A DNA stretch of 64,000 bases from Tubiluchus corallicola (GCA_030141605.1 JAQGDQ010000398.1:105001-169000); one strand, 5' to 3'. Numbered from the stretch's first letter, positions 1 through 11,974 are shown. Numbers and translations are program-made. The notes: generated by a model not told the origin, from the sequence alone.

Positions 1-695
1 CCTGGGATTACACGAATAACTTGGTACCTGTAAAATGATGAAAAGTCTCAAAAACTATACTTGTGTAACATTAATTTCAAATAATCACTATACTCATCAA
101 AAAACTAATTTTAGTGAAAATGGAAAAAACTAGGGGTGCTTATTAATTCTTATAGAATTAAGATCATTCTTCATCAAAAGAAACTATTGGTCAAAATATT
201 TGTCCTGTATTCTGATCCTAAACCATTTCACACAGAGAACGCGTGGAAAATGACGCATGGAATTGTTACGAGAAAATCAGAAAGTTCTCATAAAAAATTT
301 ATTTCTTTATGATAACTGCTTCTAATATTTATTATATTAGAACTATATTAGAACTAACTACAGCAAGGAAGTTCGTTTCACCCTGAAACAGCACTCTGTT
401 TTACGCGTGTCCAGTTAGCTCTAGTGTTCACTGCCTTTATTGTTACAGGTCGCAATTTAAATCCATCGTAATTAATCAATCAATAGACGTTTAATCAATA
501 AAAGGCCTGTTCATTCTTACAATAGCCACTAACCACTTCACAGTTTGTGAACGTACAGATATAAATACAGATTTAGATATAATATAATTTGAGTCGGTAA
601 ATTTTAATGTGAACTGCGCGAGGAATCCTCACGAAAATGGAAAATACAGTATTTCTACCAAGCATCAAGTTTCCCCATGAAGAGAACCCATAGCT
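1..695. other. 3' flank of the small secreted-peptide gene; no other gene seen
   Basis: AT-rich sequence downstream of the minus-strand peptide gene. On the minus strand an ATTAAA lies at 603-608, about 90 nt past the stop codon, and an AATAAA at 436-441. Either could be the polyadenylation signal. Nothing else here looks coding. Confidence 0.5.
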
Positions 696-1227
696 TCAAG
701 CTGGCGCATAATTCTTCACGAAAGCAATCAGATCCAGTTTCGTGGGGAATGCTAGAAGGAACTTTTCCTTGAGGAATTTTGCCGCGCATCGTCTGTGTGA
801 AATAGACATAAGATATATGTTACCGGCCAAAGTTCAAATCGGTTCCAACTTCTCTGACATAGACTTTCTTTAGTTTTAAAGTTAGCAATTGTCCAGGATT
901 TATTCCATTATTTTTGAATACTTTATTAAATGCTTTGATAAATATTAGAAGCAAGTATACTAGAAAGTGAGAACCAGACAATCGACACCTGGTTTTCTAA
1001 TGAATTTCAATTATTCACTAAGAAGGACCAAATTGTCAGTAAAAAGCTAGCTTGCTTTGCTGAGCCAGAGTTGCATGGTCAGTGAGGTGTTAAGTCTACA
1101 TCGAAATTATATGTACATGTTTATTTATAGTATTGTTAAGTTATATAGTTGCTTTTACTTACCCACTATAGTCCACGTAAGCCAACGCTAGGCCTACGCA
1201 CAGCAGTAATGCTAACACGGTCTTCAT
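696..1227 (-). CDS. Two-exon gene for a 53-aa secreted peptide
   Basis: Exon 1 is 1227-1163 and exon 2 is 792-696, both on the minus strand. Exon 1 starts with a textbook signal peptide (MKTVLALLLCVGLALA) and stops at a consensus donor GG|GTAAGT. Exon 2 follows a pyrimidine-rich acceptor, TATTTCACACAG. Joining them keeps frame (phase 2) and gives 53 residues ending KNYAPA-stop. The mature part of about 37 residues begins near YVDYSGRCAAKFLKEKF. It is basic and amphipathic, with a single cysteine, and has no family I recognise. A TATA box lies 72 bp upstream of the ATG and possible poly(A) signals lie downstream, so the gene looks complete. Seen: signal peptide, splice sites, TATA. Inferred: export as a small peptide, possibly defensive or signalling. 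It could instead be the start of a longer protein with an exon I missed. Confidence 0.6.
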
Positions 1228-1298
1228 GATGGAACTGGGAGTTTACTTCGCAACCAGTGAGAGAAAGCAACTAACTCCTAGACGGCTATCAAGCAAAT

Positions 1299-1306
1299 CT
1301 TTTATA
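1299..1306 (-). promoter_or_regulatory. TATA box of the secreted-peptide gene
   Basis: The minus strand reads GGTATAAAAG, a near-perfect TATA box, 72 bp upstream of the start codon at 1227. A start site about 30 bp downstream would leave a 5' UTR of roughly 45 nt. Confidence 0.6.
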
Positions 1307-1838
1307 CCAACTGCTATTATCTGGTACACTGATGAACAGCTGTGTAATTTCTCATCACAAAATTTTTGCTCATAAGGCTAAACTGAATGGGTGTGTGTAG
1401 CTGGTATACAGAGACTAGTATAAAGCTTGTCAGATTGCATTTTGTTTACGTCTTTCCGTGTACATTTGTGTTTGTTCGTGTAAATCCAGCATATGGACTA
1501 AAAGTCCAATGACTGGAATGTATGTATTTCTTTTATTTGTGACAAAATAAAAAAATGATTTTATGCTGCTAATAAAATGCAAAGATACATAAGCAACAGA
1601 AATCTTTTCATTCAGATCCTTCATTAAGAAACCAAATTATGTTACTTTTTCAACGGTCAATTTCTGCCAAATTTTAGCGCTTTCGGTTTGAAAAATTTGG
1701 CTCTCACTGATTCATTTTATAAGGTTACACCAAGAAAATACTTGTACAATAAGACTAAAACCTTTCATGAACTTGATATATTATTAGAGAATGTTTGACT
1801 CGAAATATTCAAGTAAGAAATAAATAATTTATCCTTTT

Positions 1839-1897
1839 GAGAATTCTTTTAGTCAATTCTATACATATAAAATATAGAATTGACTAATCGAATTCTC
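1839..1897. repeat. 25-bp inverted repeat (hairpin)
   Basis: Arms 1839-1863 and 1873-1897 are reverse complements with two mismatches, separated by a 9-nt loop. The outer ends read GAGAATTC and GAATTCTC. No target duplication was identified, so it could be a solitary palindrome or a tiny element remnant. Confidence 0.7.
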
Positions 1898-2710
1898 AAC
1901 AGTTTTTCTTCATCCATATCTATTTTCAAATTATTTACCTTGCTTGTAAATAATAATAAATAAATAAGTAATATGAATGCCCTCCTGAGACTTGTCATCT
2001 TTGCTGCATGATTAAAAACTTTAGAAAAACGACTGCTCCTTTCCTAGTCTCAGAATGTCTTTTATTAGACTCAGAATGGACTGCTTTGAGACTTAGAAAG
2101 GGTAATGAAATTTTTATTCATGTTATAAAACTAAAATATGTAAAATATACAGTGGTTTGCGAGACATCCTGTATAACAGTTTCAATGAATAAGTTTTAAT
2201 GCAGAGTGGACGTGTACCGACATGACCTTGAAAAAATGAACTATAACAAAAAATACTTGACAGGAGTCGTGAGTGACTTGTGTGATACAAACAGCTGCAA
2301 CCCAAAGTATTTATCGCACTCCTGCAAATTAACTGATAATGATAACCAATAGGACATTGAAATATTGTCATGGATTTTAATAAAGTTAGGCTACATATTA
2401 TAGTTTACTTCACGCCTTAAACACCCGTCTTTTAATGTTGTCAAAGTACACGAGGTGCTAACATGTCTATCGCAACCCAACAATGACCAGATCATTGTAA
2501 TCAGTACTAATGTTAAATCTATTGCACTGCAGTTTCTTGATGCCCAAAGAAGTTGTGCATCGCATCTCAGTAAACTGGACATAGCATTAATCGTGTGTTG
2601 TGTTAGTTGTAATGGCACACAGGGTCGTTCATGGCAAATTTTTTAACAAAGCACAAGTGAAAAGCCACAACAATTTGACAGAATAAAAATGATCTATATA
2701 TATATATATA

Positions 2711-2755
2711 CTTACAACTGTAGATATTACTCAAGAAAAAATCTATAGTTGTAAG
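2711..2755. repeat. 15-bp inverted repeat
   Basis: CTTACAACTGTAGAT (2711-2725) pairs with 2741-2755 with one mismatch across a 15-nt loop. It directly follows a short (TA)n run. Confidence 0.6.
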
Positions 2756-2920
2756 TTTCCGAGCTAGGCTTAGCAAAGTGATCGAAATGCAAGGAAAACA
2801 CATAGAACAATCTTTCAGAGTCGTGTAGATAAAAGATACCAAACGCTAGGTTTCTTTTTCAATTAAAACAGTAAATTTTCAAAAAAAAATCCAGTGTAAT
2901 TTGGAAAGGTCCTAGCTATT

Positions 2921-3080
2921 TCATATCATATCATATCATATCATATCATATCATATCATATCATATCATATCATATCATATCATATCATATCATATCATA
3001 TCATATCATATCATATCATATCATATCATATCATATCATATCATATCATATCATATCATATCATGTCATATCTTATCATA
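2921..3080. repeat. (TCATA)n microsatellite
   Basis: About 32 copies of a TCATA pentanucleotide, almost perfect until the last three units. Confidence 0.95.
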
Positions 3081-3354
3081 AGGGTTTAAATTTGCCAGAG
3101 AGTTATCTAATCTCTTTTTTTCATCTGCGGGAGACAAAACCGGGTTCGGATGGACCACAGCTCCTCTTATTATTATCTTCTTCAAAATAAATTGTGGATT
3201 AAATTAATGTGTTTTGTTTACATGGCAAATCAAGCAAAGTAACACAAAACCCACATGCCACACCTCGATTGCCGAGTGCAGGTCTGGTTTGGATGCTCGA
3301 TATTGTGTCAAAAACGACTAGTAATAATCAGTATCCAAGTTTCTACATATTCAA

Positions 3355-3720
3355 CATGCGAATGAATGAACGAACAAAAGGTGTATGAATGAATGAACAA
3401 ATGAATCAAAGAATATATGAATGAATGAATGAATGAATGAACGAACGAACGAACGAACGAACGAACGAACGAACGAACGAACGAACGAAGGAATAACGAA
3501 TGAATGAAAAAACGAATGATTGAGTGAATTAATGAAAGAACGAATGAATAAAAAAATATATGAATGAATAAATGAATGAATGAATGAATCAAAGAATATA
3601 TGAATGAATAAATGAATGAATGAATGAATGAACGAGCGAACGAACGAACGAACGAACGAATGAGTGAATGAATGAATGAACGAACGAACGAACGAATGAA
3701 TGAATTGATTTATTAATCAA
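3355..3720. repeat. (GAAT)n/(GAAC)n tetranucleotide array
   Basis: Mixed GAAT and GAAC units with interruptions. A perfect GAAC core lies around 3440-3488 and a second cluster around 3625-3690. The long open frame on the minus strand (FIHSFIHS-type) is only a translation of the repeat. Confidence 0.95.
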
Positions 3721-4611
3721 TCAAGCGATGAATCAATAATTTTGTTATTGTAAATAAACTTGAGGCAATTTTTTTTTTGAATAATTATTATATTAGACAG
3801 CTTAGAAAGTGGTAACTTCAGCCTTACTCTGCCGTCGAAGAAAACACTGTTCTAGTACTCCAGGCAAATCCTCATCTTTTAGCAATAAAGAATTGCAAAT
3901 ATCTTTGTGGCGCAAAGGTAAACTTCATTGTCATGGTAGAGACTTCCTGTGGTAGAGGCAAACGACCTCTTGTGGCTGACTGAGACAAATGACACCGAGC
4001 GTTAGGGGCAAATGACCTTCTTGCAGTAAAGAAAAAACTGAGAGCTATCGCAGCGACGTAGTAAGCACTTGACATGGAGTAGGGATATGAGGCCACGTCA
4101 CAGGAGCAGAAGCAGTTATGACGACGCTAGAAGGAAAAAGTTCAAATCGAAGCTTCTGAACTCATAAGTAAACATCACGTCAAAGAAGGTGGACTAGTCA
4201 TATCTGCGGTAAGAAAGCCTGTCGGCATTTTAGCACTTGTTAATAAATCACGTGTTTCCTAGCTCAATGTCTTCATTTTGCGACGCGACGAACCAACCTC
4301 AATTGTGAAACATTCGAAAACGAGCCTAACAGCATAAAACAGAGAAGAAAAAAATCGAAATTGTGTCAGATTTTGAAAACATAATGCACATCAAATGTTT
4401 TTTTTCTGCTGAGTCTTCGAAAGGAATACCAGTTTCTCATTAAACGTAGCTGAAGATAAACAAAAATGTATATAATAAAATGCACAAATATATTTGCCTA
4501 AAAACACGCACGTGGTAACCTAAGATAATTACTAAATCAAATTTGGTTTTCTAATATTAAATGTCTCACTTGCTAATTCAACACTAAACAGCCATAGTTA
4601 TCTCTTTTATC

Positions 4612-4620
4612 ACGCGCACG

Positions 4621-4678
<58 letters not shown>

Positions 4679-4686
4679 CGCACACC
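4612..4686. repeat. (CA)n microsatellite
   Basis: CA dinucleotide run with CG interruptions at both ends, ending close to the point where homology with the inverted copy at 58.6 kb begins. Confidence 0.95.
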
Positions 4687-4764
4687 CTGTATTATCCATA
4701 GATCAAAACCGAAGGAGGAACAAGGGAAAATGAAACGTAAGCTTTATATTTGAACATTTCAGAG

Positions 4765-6744
4765 ATGGAGTTATCCGGTGCATTCCGAAGTTGCTTAAGA
4801 AAACTCAGATGCGCTGACACTGTGCAAAACATCATGTTCGTTCTGTGTGGCAGTGCAACGTTTTTGCTTCTGACACAGAATGCAATAGAAGTACGAGAAC
4901 AAGAAACCTCGCTTCCAAAGAATGTCAGTAGATTTGTACCAATGGTATCAAAGTCAGAAGAAATTACTAACGGTAGTACCAGCCAGTGTATTATGCCAAA
5001 TTTATTTCGAGATATGCACGCTCTAAATGTTTTCTACCCAAAAGAAAAGCCATTAAATTGCAATCCTGATAATTGGGTGTACACAAAAAACGGCAGCTTG
5101 TTCTACAATTACACTGCTATCGACACTTTAAGATTGGATCGTGATTCCCTTTTCTGTGAATACAATAAGGTAATTAGGCAGAATGACTCAAACGTTTCCA
5201 TAGACAATGTTGCAGTAACTGGGTATGATGGGATCAAAATTCCCAGTGACTTCTTCAAGGTCACATGCAAAGCACGTACAAGAAACGGTAACGAAACGTA
5301 TGAGAACTACCATGCACACGTTGCCTTTAACTCTCCTGAGGTAAAAAGATTGAAATCAATTGCGGTACAACCAGGAGGTCTTGGTATGGACGTCTTATTA
5401 ATTGGGTTTGATTCTGTTTCTCAAGTATCATTCCAAAGAAACTTGCCGAAAACTTTTGCGTACATGCGAGACGTACTGAAAAGTGTGGTCCTTGAAAACT
5501 ACAATATAGTTGGTGACGGAACTCTTTCAGCACTCATACCAATCTTAACAGGAGTAACAGAAAATGAATTACCACCAACGCGGAAACATGTTAAAGGAGC
5601 AAATTATGTGGACATTTATCCAATGATCTGGAAAAATTTTAAACGTGCTGGCTACATGACGTTCTTTTCAGAAGATCAGCCCGGAATAGAAACATTTCGA
5701 TACAGTATGCGAGGTTTTAAGGAACAACCAACAGATCATTATGGACACACATTTTATATGGGTGCAGAAGAAAAGTACGAAGGAGGACGATTATGTCTCG
5801 GAGGTTCACCAGTTCATAAAATTGCTTTTAATTATGTAAGGGATTTCGTTTATACTTATCGCGAGATGCACAAGTTTCTCTTTTCCTTTCACAATGCTCT
5901 CAGCCATGATAACCCAAGATTACTGCAGCACTGCGACGATGACTTTTTGCAGTTAATTCGTGACCTTTACCAGGAAAGGCTCCTGGACAACGCCATGTTA
6001 ATAATCTTCAGTGACCATGGATCACGGTACGACGAGATACGTACCACTATGCAAGGCCGGCTAGAAGAACGAATGCCATTTGTATCGGTTACACTCCCCA
6101 AGTGGTTCAAAGTGGCATACCAAACAGAATATAACAATTTGCTGACAAACTCAAAGCGATTGGCTACTCCTTTTGGCCTTCATGCATTAATGCAAGAAGT
6201 ACTAGATTTTCAAGGTGCCAAGAGAAGATATACTAAAGACAGTAGGAATATTAGTTTGTTTGGTGAATTGCAATTCAACAGAACGTGTGAAGGGGCCAAC
6301 ATTGATACACATTGGTGTGCGTGCCTTGAATGGAAGCCCGTTAGTGTGCGTGATAATACTGTGTTTGAGGTCGCAAAGGCTGTCATTGATTACATTAACA
6401 ATCTCACGAGAGAGAAAAGACAAGTGTGTGTTGAACTTCAACTAGATGAAATTATTTATGCTGAAATACTAAAACCGAATAAAGATGTGCTCACTTTCGA
6501 GAGAAACATTAACGTAACTACAGCAGATTACCGAGTTACCCTCCGTAGTAAGCCAAGTGGGGCACTTTTTGAGTCAACAGTAAAGGTGAGCGAAGGAGCA
6601 GGTCCTCTTGTCAAGGAGGACATGATAAGTCGGGTGAATAAGTATGGTGAACAGCCACACTGCATTTATAACGAAAGAGGGGATTTGAGAAAATACTGTT
6701 ATTGTAAGAATCTAATTTTAGCAGTGATCGCATCTACCAACTAG
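4765..6744 (+). CDS. DUF229-family type II membrane ectoenzyme (alkaline-phosphatase-like)
   Basis: A 659-residue intact open frame in one exon. The first ATG in frame is at 4765. A good 3' splice site (ACATTTCAG) ends at 4762, so a non-coding 5' exon may lie upstream. A short basic cytoplasmic tail is followed by one membrane segment (about residues 22-41) and a long lumenal or extracellular part with several N-glycosylation sequons. The DUF229 domain covers most of residues 75-560. It includes DVLLIGFDSVS near 209-219, GDGTLSALIPILTG near 250-263, and SDHGSRYDE near 436-444, which resemble metal and nucleophile motifs of the alkaline phosphatase/sulfatase fold. The length fits the family, widely expanded in nematodes and insects. 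Substrate unknown. Two AATAAA signals (7221, 7241) follow 480-500 nt after the stop. A truncated inverted copy of its first ~100 codons lies at 58.2-58.6 kb. Confidence 0.9.
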   Translation: MELSGAFRSCLRKLRCADTVQNIMFVLCGSATFLLLTQNAIEVREQETSLPKNVSRFVPMVSKSEEITNGSTSQCIMPNLFRDMHALNVFYPKEKPLNCNPDNWVYTKNGSLFYNYTAIDTLRLDRDSLFCEYNKVIRQNDSNVSIDNVAVTGYDGIKIPSDFFKVTCKARTRNGNETYENYHAHVAFNSPEVKRLKSIAVQPGGLGMDVLLIGFDSVSQVSFQRNLPKTFAYMRDVLKSVVLENYNIVGDGTLSALIPILTGVTENELPPTRKHVKGANYVDIYPMIWKNFKRAGYMTFFSEDQPGIETFRYSMRGFKEQPTDHYGHTFYMGAEEKYEGGRLCLGGSPVHKIAFNYVRDFVYTYREMHKFLFSFHNALSHDNPRLLQHCDDDFLQLIRDLYQERLLDNAMLIIFSDHGSRYDEIRTTMQGRLEERMPFVSVTLPKWFKVAYQTEYNNLLTNSKRLATPFGLHALMQEVLDFQGAKRRYTKDSRNISLFGELQFNRTCEGANIDTHWCACLEWKPVSVRDNTVFEVAKAVIDYINNLTREKRQVCVELQLDEIIYAEILKPNKDVLTFERNINVTTADYRVTLRSKPSGALFESTVKVSEGAGPLVKEDMISRVNKYGEQPHCIYNERGDLRKYCYCKNLILAVIASTN

Positions 6745-8996
6745 TTAATACTATTCGCGGACGGTATTCAATCTAACTGCTCAGTCTACTCAGTCAATCT
6801 ACTCAGACAAAATTTACCCGCACACGGCAATTAACCTTTGTACGAGTTAGGTGTTGTGTTTTAATCATTGCAAGTTTGGCCTATTTGGCGAAACGGATTT
6901 TTATAATTGGAATTTCGTAGCTTAAAAGATAAACCTCATTTACACCATAGTGGCAGACGGTGGAACGAATGTGTGCTAACCTCATATATAGTTGTCGTGC
7001 ACTTTGGAGGTTACACATACTCTACTGGGGCTTGGCGGAATTCGATCATTCTGGAGATGCCAGCATGCAGGCTTAAGCAATATGAGTAGGCGATGGAACT
7101 CGAACAAATACTGACCTGAAATGCGACACTCCACCAACTTATCTGTACAACACCACATCGATAACTTACTGGAAGAATTCTTGAGTGAATTTGATACCTT
7201 TGTAATTAACCTTATTTAATAATAAACTATAAACTATAATAATAAACTATCCTTTTGTTATTCTTAATTTGGCATGCTGTTCCAGTACCTGTGCTAAATA
7301 TGTGATCATTGCCAAGAACAAATAATATCCAAACGAAAACGTCACCTCAACATTCGAAATAAACTGTGTCAGGAGTAACCTATGGTAAACAAATGTTTTG
7401 ATGACACGTGACCAAAATGATTTCTTTTTATTGGTTTGATCTGGTTTTGCCTGAGGCAAATTTTAGTTCTGACCCTGCACACGAGAACAGGCATAGTTTG
7501 CCTAAGACAAAATGACTAAGACTAAGATGATGAAATGAAAGAACACATACAGCAGTGCAAGCCAAGCAAGCCATTTACTATCAAAATTAACAACATGCAC
7601 CTCACAGACTAGTATTAATTCTGTTGATTTATAAAACCATAGTTTAACAGCAATTCTGCGTATGTTCGCTTGTAAAATCTGTACGTATGTAAAATCTGAA
7701 ATAACGCCAAATTCAACAGTAAATTCAAATTAACAACTACATGCAGCGAGCTATGTGATAGGTAACTAAGGCAGCGCACCGCTCACGTGACACAACCTGC
7801 TAGATCGAGTGCGTGAAGTTAAGTATTCAAGAACAAAAAAATAAGAACGTAAATAACCAAAGAAAATAAAAAATTAAAATTAAACAATTGGGTTTCTGAC
7901 AAGAGAGAAAAATGAATATAAAGAAATAAAGAAAATAATTAAAAAAGCAAGAACAATATGTACCTTCAAAATATGTGACCAAAAAAGAAAGACATATGGA
8001 AGAAAATTAAACGAAATAAACAAGGTAAATCTGCAGTCGTTCATTTCTAAGAGATATTAAGTTGTAGAAAGTCGTGATCGATTTTTAAATTTATTTGTAT
8101 TCAACCTAACACTACAATAGGGTTACTCATTAGTAAACATTGACAGCAAGTGCCTACCAAGGTGTCAGCGGACCTTCAAACAGTATTCAGTTAAACATTA
8201 GAAATTCTTACACAGCTACCAGGAGATATATAATAATCTCAAGCATAAGGATGTTGCTGAGCTACTTATCTTAGCTGGTAAGCTGTGGCACACCAGGAGG
8301 CAAATGTTTGGAGCTACACTTGGCAACAAAGCAAGCAATGGTCGCATCACAGAAGTCTAGGTAGACTAGTTTAACAAAATTTGTATTCGTTATAATGATG
8401 TTTGTATGAGCTGAAAGAGCATGCAACCGCCATATAGATGTCACCAGAGAAAATGAAGGTTGGGAACAAAAAACAACCTACATAATTTAAAGCTTATAAA
8501 AGAAATTATATAATTATAACTAGGCAGAGGCACAAAATCAAATATATGCTCACTTTACTAAGAATATTTCACAAACAATCCTCACACGTCATCAAGATGT
8601 TTCAATGATATTCATAATTATGTAAACTGCTGTAAATTTTTTTAAATTTTTATCTATTACATAGCAGTAAACTTGTAATTCTATGTACAAATGTGTGCTA
8701 TTGTATTTAATGTTTTATACGTTAACACTGTTTAACCTGAATAGTCATCTGTAGCCCTCTCATATTATTATGCTCATTAACCCTATTACTAACAACAGTT
8801 ATATGCGTTTAACTGGTTATCTAACAAAACATTGATGTGCCTTTCGGTTGTTATCAGAGATTATGCAATGAACAGTTTTTATTATTATTTATTAGTAACA
8901 TCCTGTATCAATAATTCAACCAGCTAACTAATTAACCGAACAACCACTGAGCAATCAACAGATAAACAGATCGTCTGCCAATCAATCAATGTAAAG
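6745..8996. other. Intergenic AT-rich region
   Basis: This holds the probable 3' UTR of the DUF229 gene, with AATAAA at 7221 and 7241 inside a duplicated AATAAACTAT motif. At its right end TTTATT at 8888-8893 is an AATAAA on the minus strand for the sulfotransferase. No coding region or element is recognisable between. Confidence 0.5.
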
Positions 8997-10413
8997 TTAT
9001 TTTGCGTTCTTTGATTGATTAGAAAACAATTTTATTTGACGTTCTTGTAACTCTAAAACAAAACTCCTCTGCTCTCTTGAGTGATCAGTGCAGCCTTCTG
9101 GCACATGAGATTTCAACTTAGGAAGTGACCAGACTTTATTAAGTCGGTTAGAACGTACAACCTTTCCTTCGTCAAAACAAGCTGATCTTTGCAGCTCAGT
9201 TTCACGTCTAAGCACGTCTAAGTCTCGCTTCATGTTTTCTCGCCCGTACTGCCTCACTTTTTCATCAAAAATTGCTGTGAAATGTTTGTATAACATAAAG
9301 TCTTTCGAGCACCATTCTGTTGCCAGCTTCACGTCTGTTTCGGTGAGATTTGCTCTGTACTTGGAATCCCGTACGTTAAGTGGAAAAACGACAATGTCAC
9401 TCCATTGCCAGCCAAGGAGGTGCCTCAATAACACCAAAGACTCCTCAAATCTTTCCAAAATCATTACCAGATCAAATTCCTTCTCGATCATTTTTATGAT
9501 TCTGTCCACGATTTCTTCGTTCTTCATATCGGTTGGCGTTAAACCAAACATAAACAGCATTGAGTTGTGCATTCTAAGTCCATCTAGTCCAGAGTCTCTT
9601 TTGTCATGGAAGTCTGGATTGCTTAAGAAGGTTGTAAAGTTGATTCCAAATCGTTCATCCCTACGGATATATGAATAGAAAGATTCTAACTGTGTTGCCG
9701 GATGTCGTATAATAGTGATTAACTTGGCGTTTGGCATGAGCTGTTTAATAGTGTCCAAATTGAACCTGGTATGTTGAACGAGCAGGTTGTACTTTTTTTG
9801 CGAGTTATGTATTAGTGTTTCAGCGTTGTACTTGAATGGCGCAGTTAAACTGAATGCGGATTTTCCTTTGCTGTGATGAAGAACAAAAGATAAATTGTGC
9901 ATTTTCCCATATCTAAAGAATATGTTCTGAATGGTAGTGCCACCACATTTTGGTATTTTTAAAAAGTACACGTCGTTAATTGGCGCTTTGAAACCGGAGC
10001 TGTTAGCTTGTGGCATCTGATACACGTTGTTAATTGGCGCTTTGAAACCGGAGCTGTTAGCTTGTGGCATCTGATACACATCGTTAATTGACGCTTTTAA
10101 ACCGGAGCTGTTAGCTTGTGGCAACTGATACACGTCGTTAATTGGCTCTTTTAAGCCGGAGCTGTTAGCTTGTGGCAACTGATACACATCGTTAATTGGT
10201 GCTTTGAAACCGGGGCTGTTAACTTGTGGCACCTGATACACATCGTTAATTGGCGCTTTGAAACCGGAGCTGTTAGCTTGTGGCATCTGATACACGTCGT
10301 TAATTGGCGCTTTGAAACCGGAGCTGTTAGCTTGTGGCATCTGATACACGTCGTTAATTGGCGCTTTGAAACCGGAGCTGTTAGCTTGTAGCAACTGAAT
10401 CTGATTACGCGGT
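8997..10413 (-). CDS. Galactose 3-O-sulfotransferase-like, catalytic exon (5' exon(s) not found)
   Basis: The last exon contributes about 471 residues. A strong acceptor (CTTTTATTTTCAG) ends just upstream of 10413, so the ATG further up lies in the intron; cytoplasmic tail and membrane anchor should be in an unlocated upstream exon. Right after eight 18-residue repeats comes the 5'-PAPS-binding loop LKIPKCGGTTIQNIF (from 9962). The 3'-phosphate-binding motif TIIRHPATQLESFYSYI follows around 9710-9660. This fits the Gal-3-O-sulfotransferase family: Golgi type II enzymes that transfer sulfate from PAPS to galactose on glycolipids or glycoproteins. NFT and NLT sequons are present. The stop is at 8997-8999 and a poly(A) signal lies about 105 nt beyond. 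Odd point: repeats in the stem abut the catalytic loop. Acceptor specificity cannot be told. Confidence 0.85.
9963..10394 (-). repeat. Eight 54-bp coding repeats in the sulfotransferase stem
   Basis: Exact 54-bp units, each encoding 18 residues of the type PQANSSGFKAPINDVYQ. Eight run in frame and the last passes straight into the catalytic loop (VYF-LKIPKCGG). Copies differ by a few, often amino-acid-changing, substitutions (V/A, L/F, E/A, S/P), so expansion is recent but not brand new. Each repeat carries an NSS sequon, apart from the NSP copy. Confidence 0.95.
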
Positions 10414-11760
10414 CTGAAAATAAAAGATTTGAACAAAATCATTTATTTTTAGCAGTGACGAGGTATAAACTTTTCATTATACTGATCTATTTCAGTTTGT
10501 TGTATGATCTATTCTTACGCATATGGATCATACTTTTAACAGTTAGGAGATATGAAAATTCGTTTGTACTTGTGGTGAAGTGTTGATATCAGTACTTCGA
10601 ATGTAGGTAAAAATGGCACGCTTAGCAAAATACGACTGTAGTGTTAGGGTTGCTGTGGGGGATAATTATCTTAGTTATTTTGCCTCTGCCAAGGAAGTTA
10701 TGCTTTCAATACAGTTTGTTTATTTGTTTGTTTTGTTGGTTGTTTTTTGTCTGTTATAGCAGTAATCTCATTACGCAAAAACTACATGACAGATATTTAC
10801 GAAACTTTGTGGATTCATATTATTAAAACCATATTATGTGGTTTTATTATAGAAATCAATTGCATCAAAATAACATAATAAAATGTGCCATTTTTACCGT
10901 GCCATTTTTACCAGTTCCATTTTTACCAGGGCCATTTCTCCTGTGCTATTTCAGCTACTTTTCCATTTGTGTTATTTTTACCTGTACCATTCTTACCTGC
11001 GCCATTTTTACCTGTGGTATTTTTACTTGTGCCATTTCTCATGCGCTATTTTCACCTACTTTTCCATTGGTGCCATTTTTACCTGTACCATAAAATGACT
11101 ACAGAAAAAGAAGCTGCAGTTAGGGAGTAAAAAAATCTCACTCAAATGAGTATGAACACAGACGCTAAACTGACCCCTTTCAACTTTTCACATGCGAATT
11201 TCTCAGAAGGAAAGGGAATTCTAGAGTAACTGCCCAACGAACTTATATTACTTAGCAATACGCTTACCTGTTTGAAAAGAAAATTTAGATTAATCGCACC
11301 ACTGGCAGAGCGGCACTATATTATTATGCCAGTGGGCACCACTCACATGCCATAAACAAATTAGTGGTGTTTTTTCACAATAAAAAGTAAGTTTAACGGA
11401 AAGTAAAGTTAAACTTCTGTTTAGTTATCGAAGCGTGTGCTACGAATGCTCTGATTATTTTTCTAACTTTATACAATGTTATCTAGATTTATACTGTTAT
11501 GAATTTATTTTAAAATAAGAAATTAATTAGGAAATTAATTGATAAGAATTTGGAACCAGATTAATTGTAACCGATAAGATCATGAACGAAGTTTATGCCG
11601 TTCGACCATAATGACTCACTCAGCTTGTACCTTGAATTTAATGTGTTAAGAATCAGAGGTTGATAGATTGTAGAGAATTGAAATATTAAATAAATGCGGT
11701 AGACCTGTAACATAAATGAACTTTGAGAGTCAGGAAGTCTCATTAGCCCATATAGCTTGG
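10414..11760. other. Upstream flank of the sulfotransferase exon with a degenerate minisatellite
   Basis: I searched the minus strand for the missing signal-anchor exon and found no convincing candidate. Positions 10880-11095 hold about fifteen degenerate copies of a GCCATTTTTACCTGT-type unit of 13-16 bp. The overlapping open frames there are by-products of the repeat. Confidence 0.5.
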
Positions 11761-11974
11761 AATACGCTGATACGAAGGAGAGCGACTTCCGAAATCAAAT
11801 AGCCACTGGTCAAAGTCTCTATTGTTCGAAGTAGGTGACTGTCACCTTCGAAAATTAGCCCAGAGACTCAGGCTATATGCTATGGGCCCAAGGATAATAA
11901 ATCGCTGTCCTCTCAGTATCAATGGGTACCATCAGAATCGATAGGTACCATCTTAGATGAGCATCCAAGGAGCT

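Larger units (their letters stand above)
1310..4700. other. Intergenic region with simple repeats; no gene supported
   Basis: Short ORFs on both strands show no domain, no splice structure and no compositional signal. The recognisable content is the hairpins and microsatellites listed separately. Confidence 0.55.

Noticed and set aside
3308-3592. Minus-strand FIHSFIHS-type ORF
   Set aside because: Translation of a GAAT/GAAC microsatellite.
4750-4764. TTG at 4750 as the DUF229 start
   Set aside because: The first ATG in frame is at 4765, and the preceding CATTTCAG looks like a splice acceptor, not coding sequence.
8997-10442. Using the ATG at 10442 as the sulfotransferase start
   Set aside because: A strong splice acceptor ends just before 10413 and no membrane anchor is encoded after that ATG, so it lies in an intron.
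10836-11130. Overlapping plus-strand hydrophobic ORFs
   Set aside because: All three frames are open because of a GCCATTTTTACC repeat.
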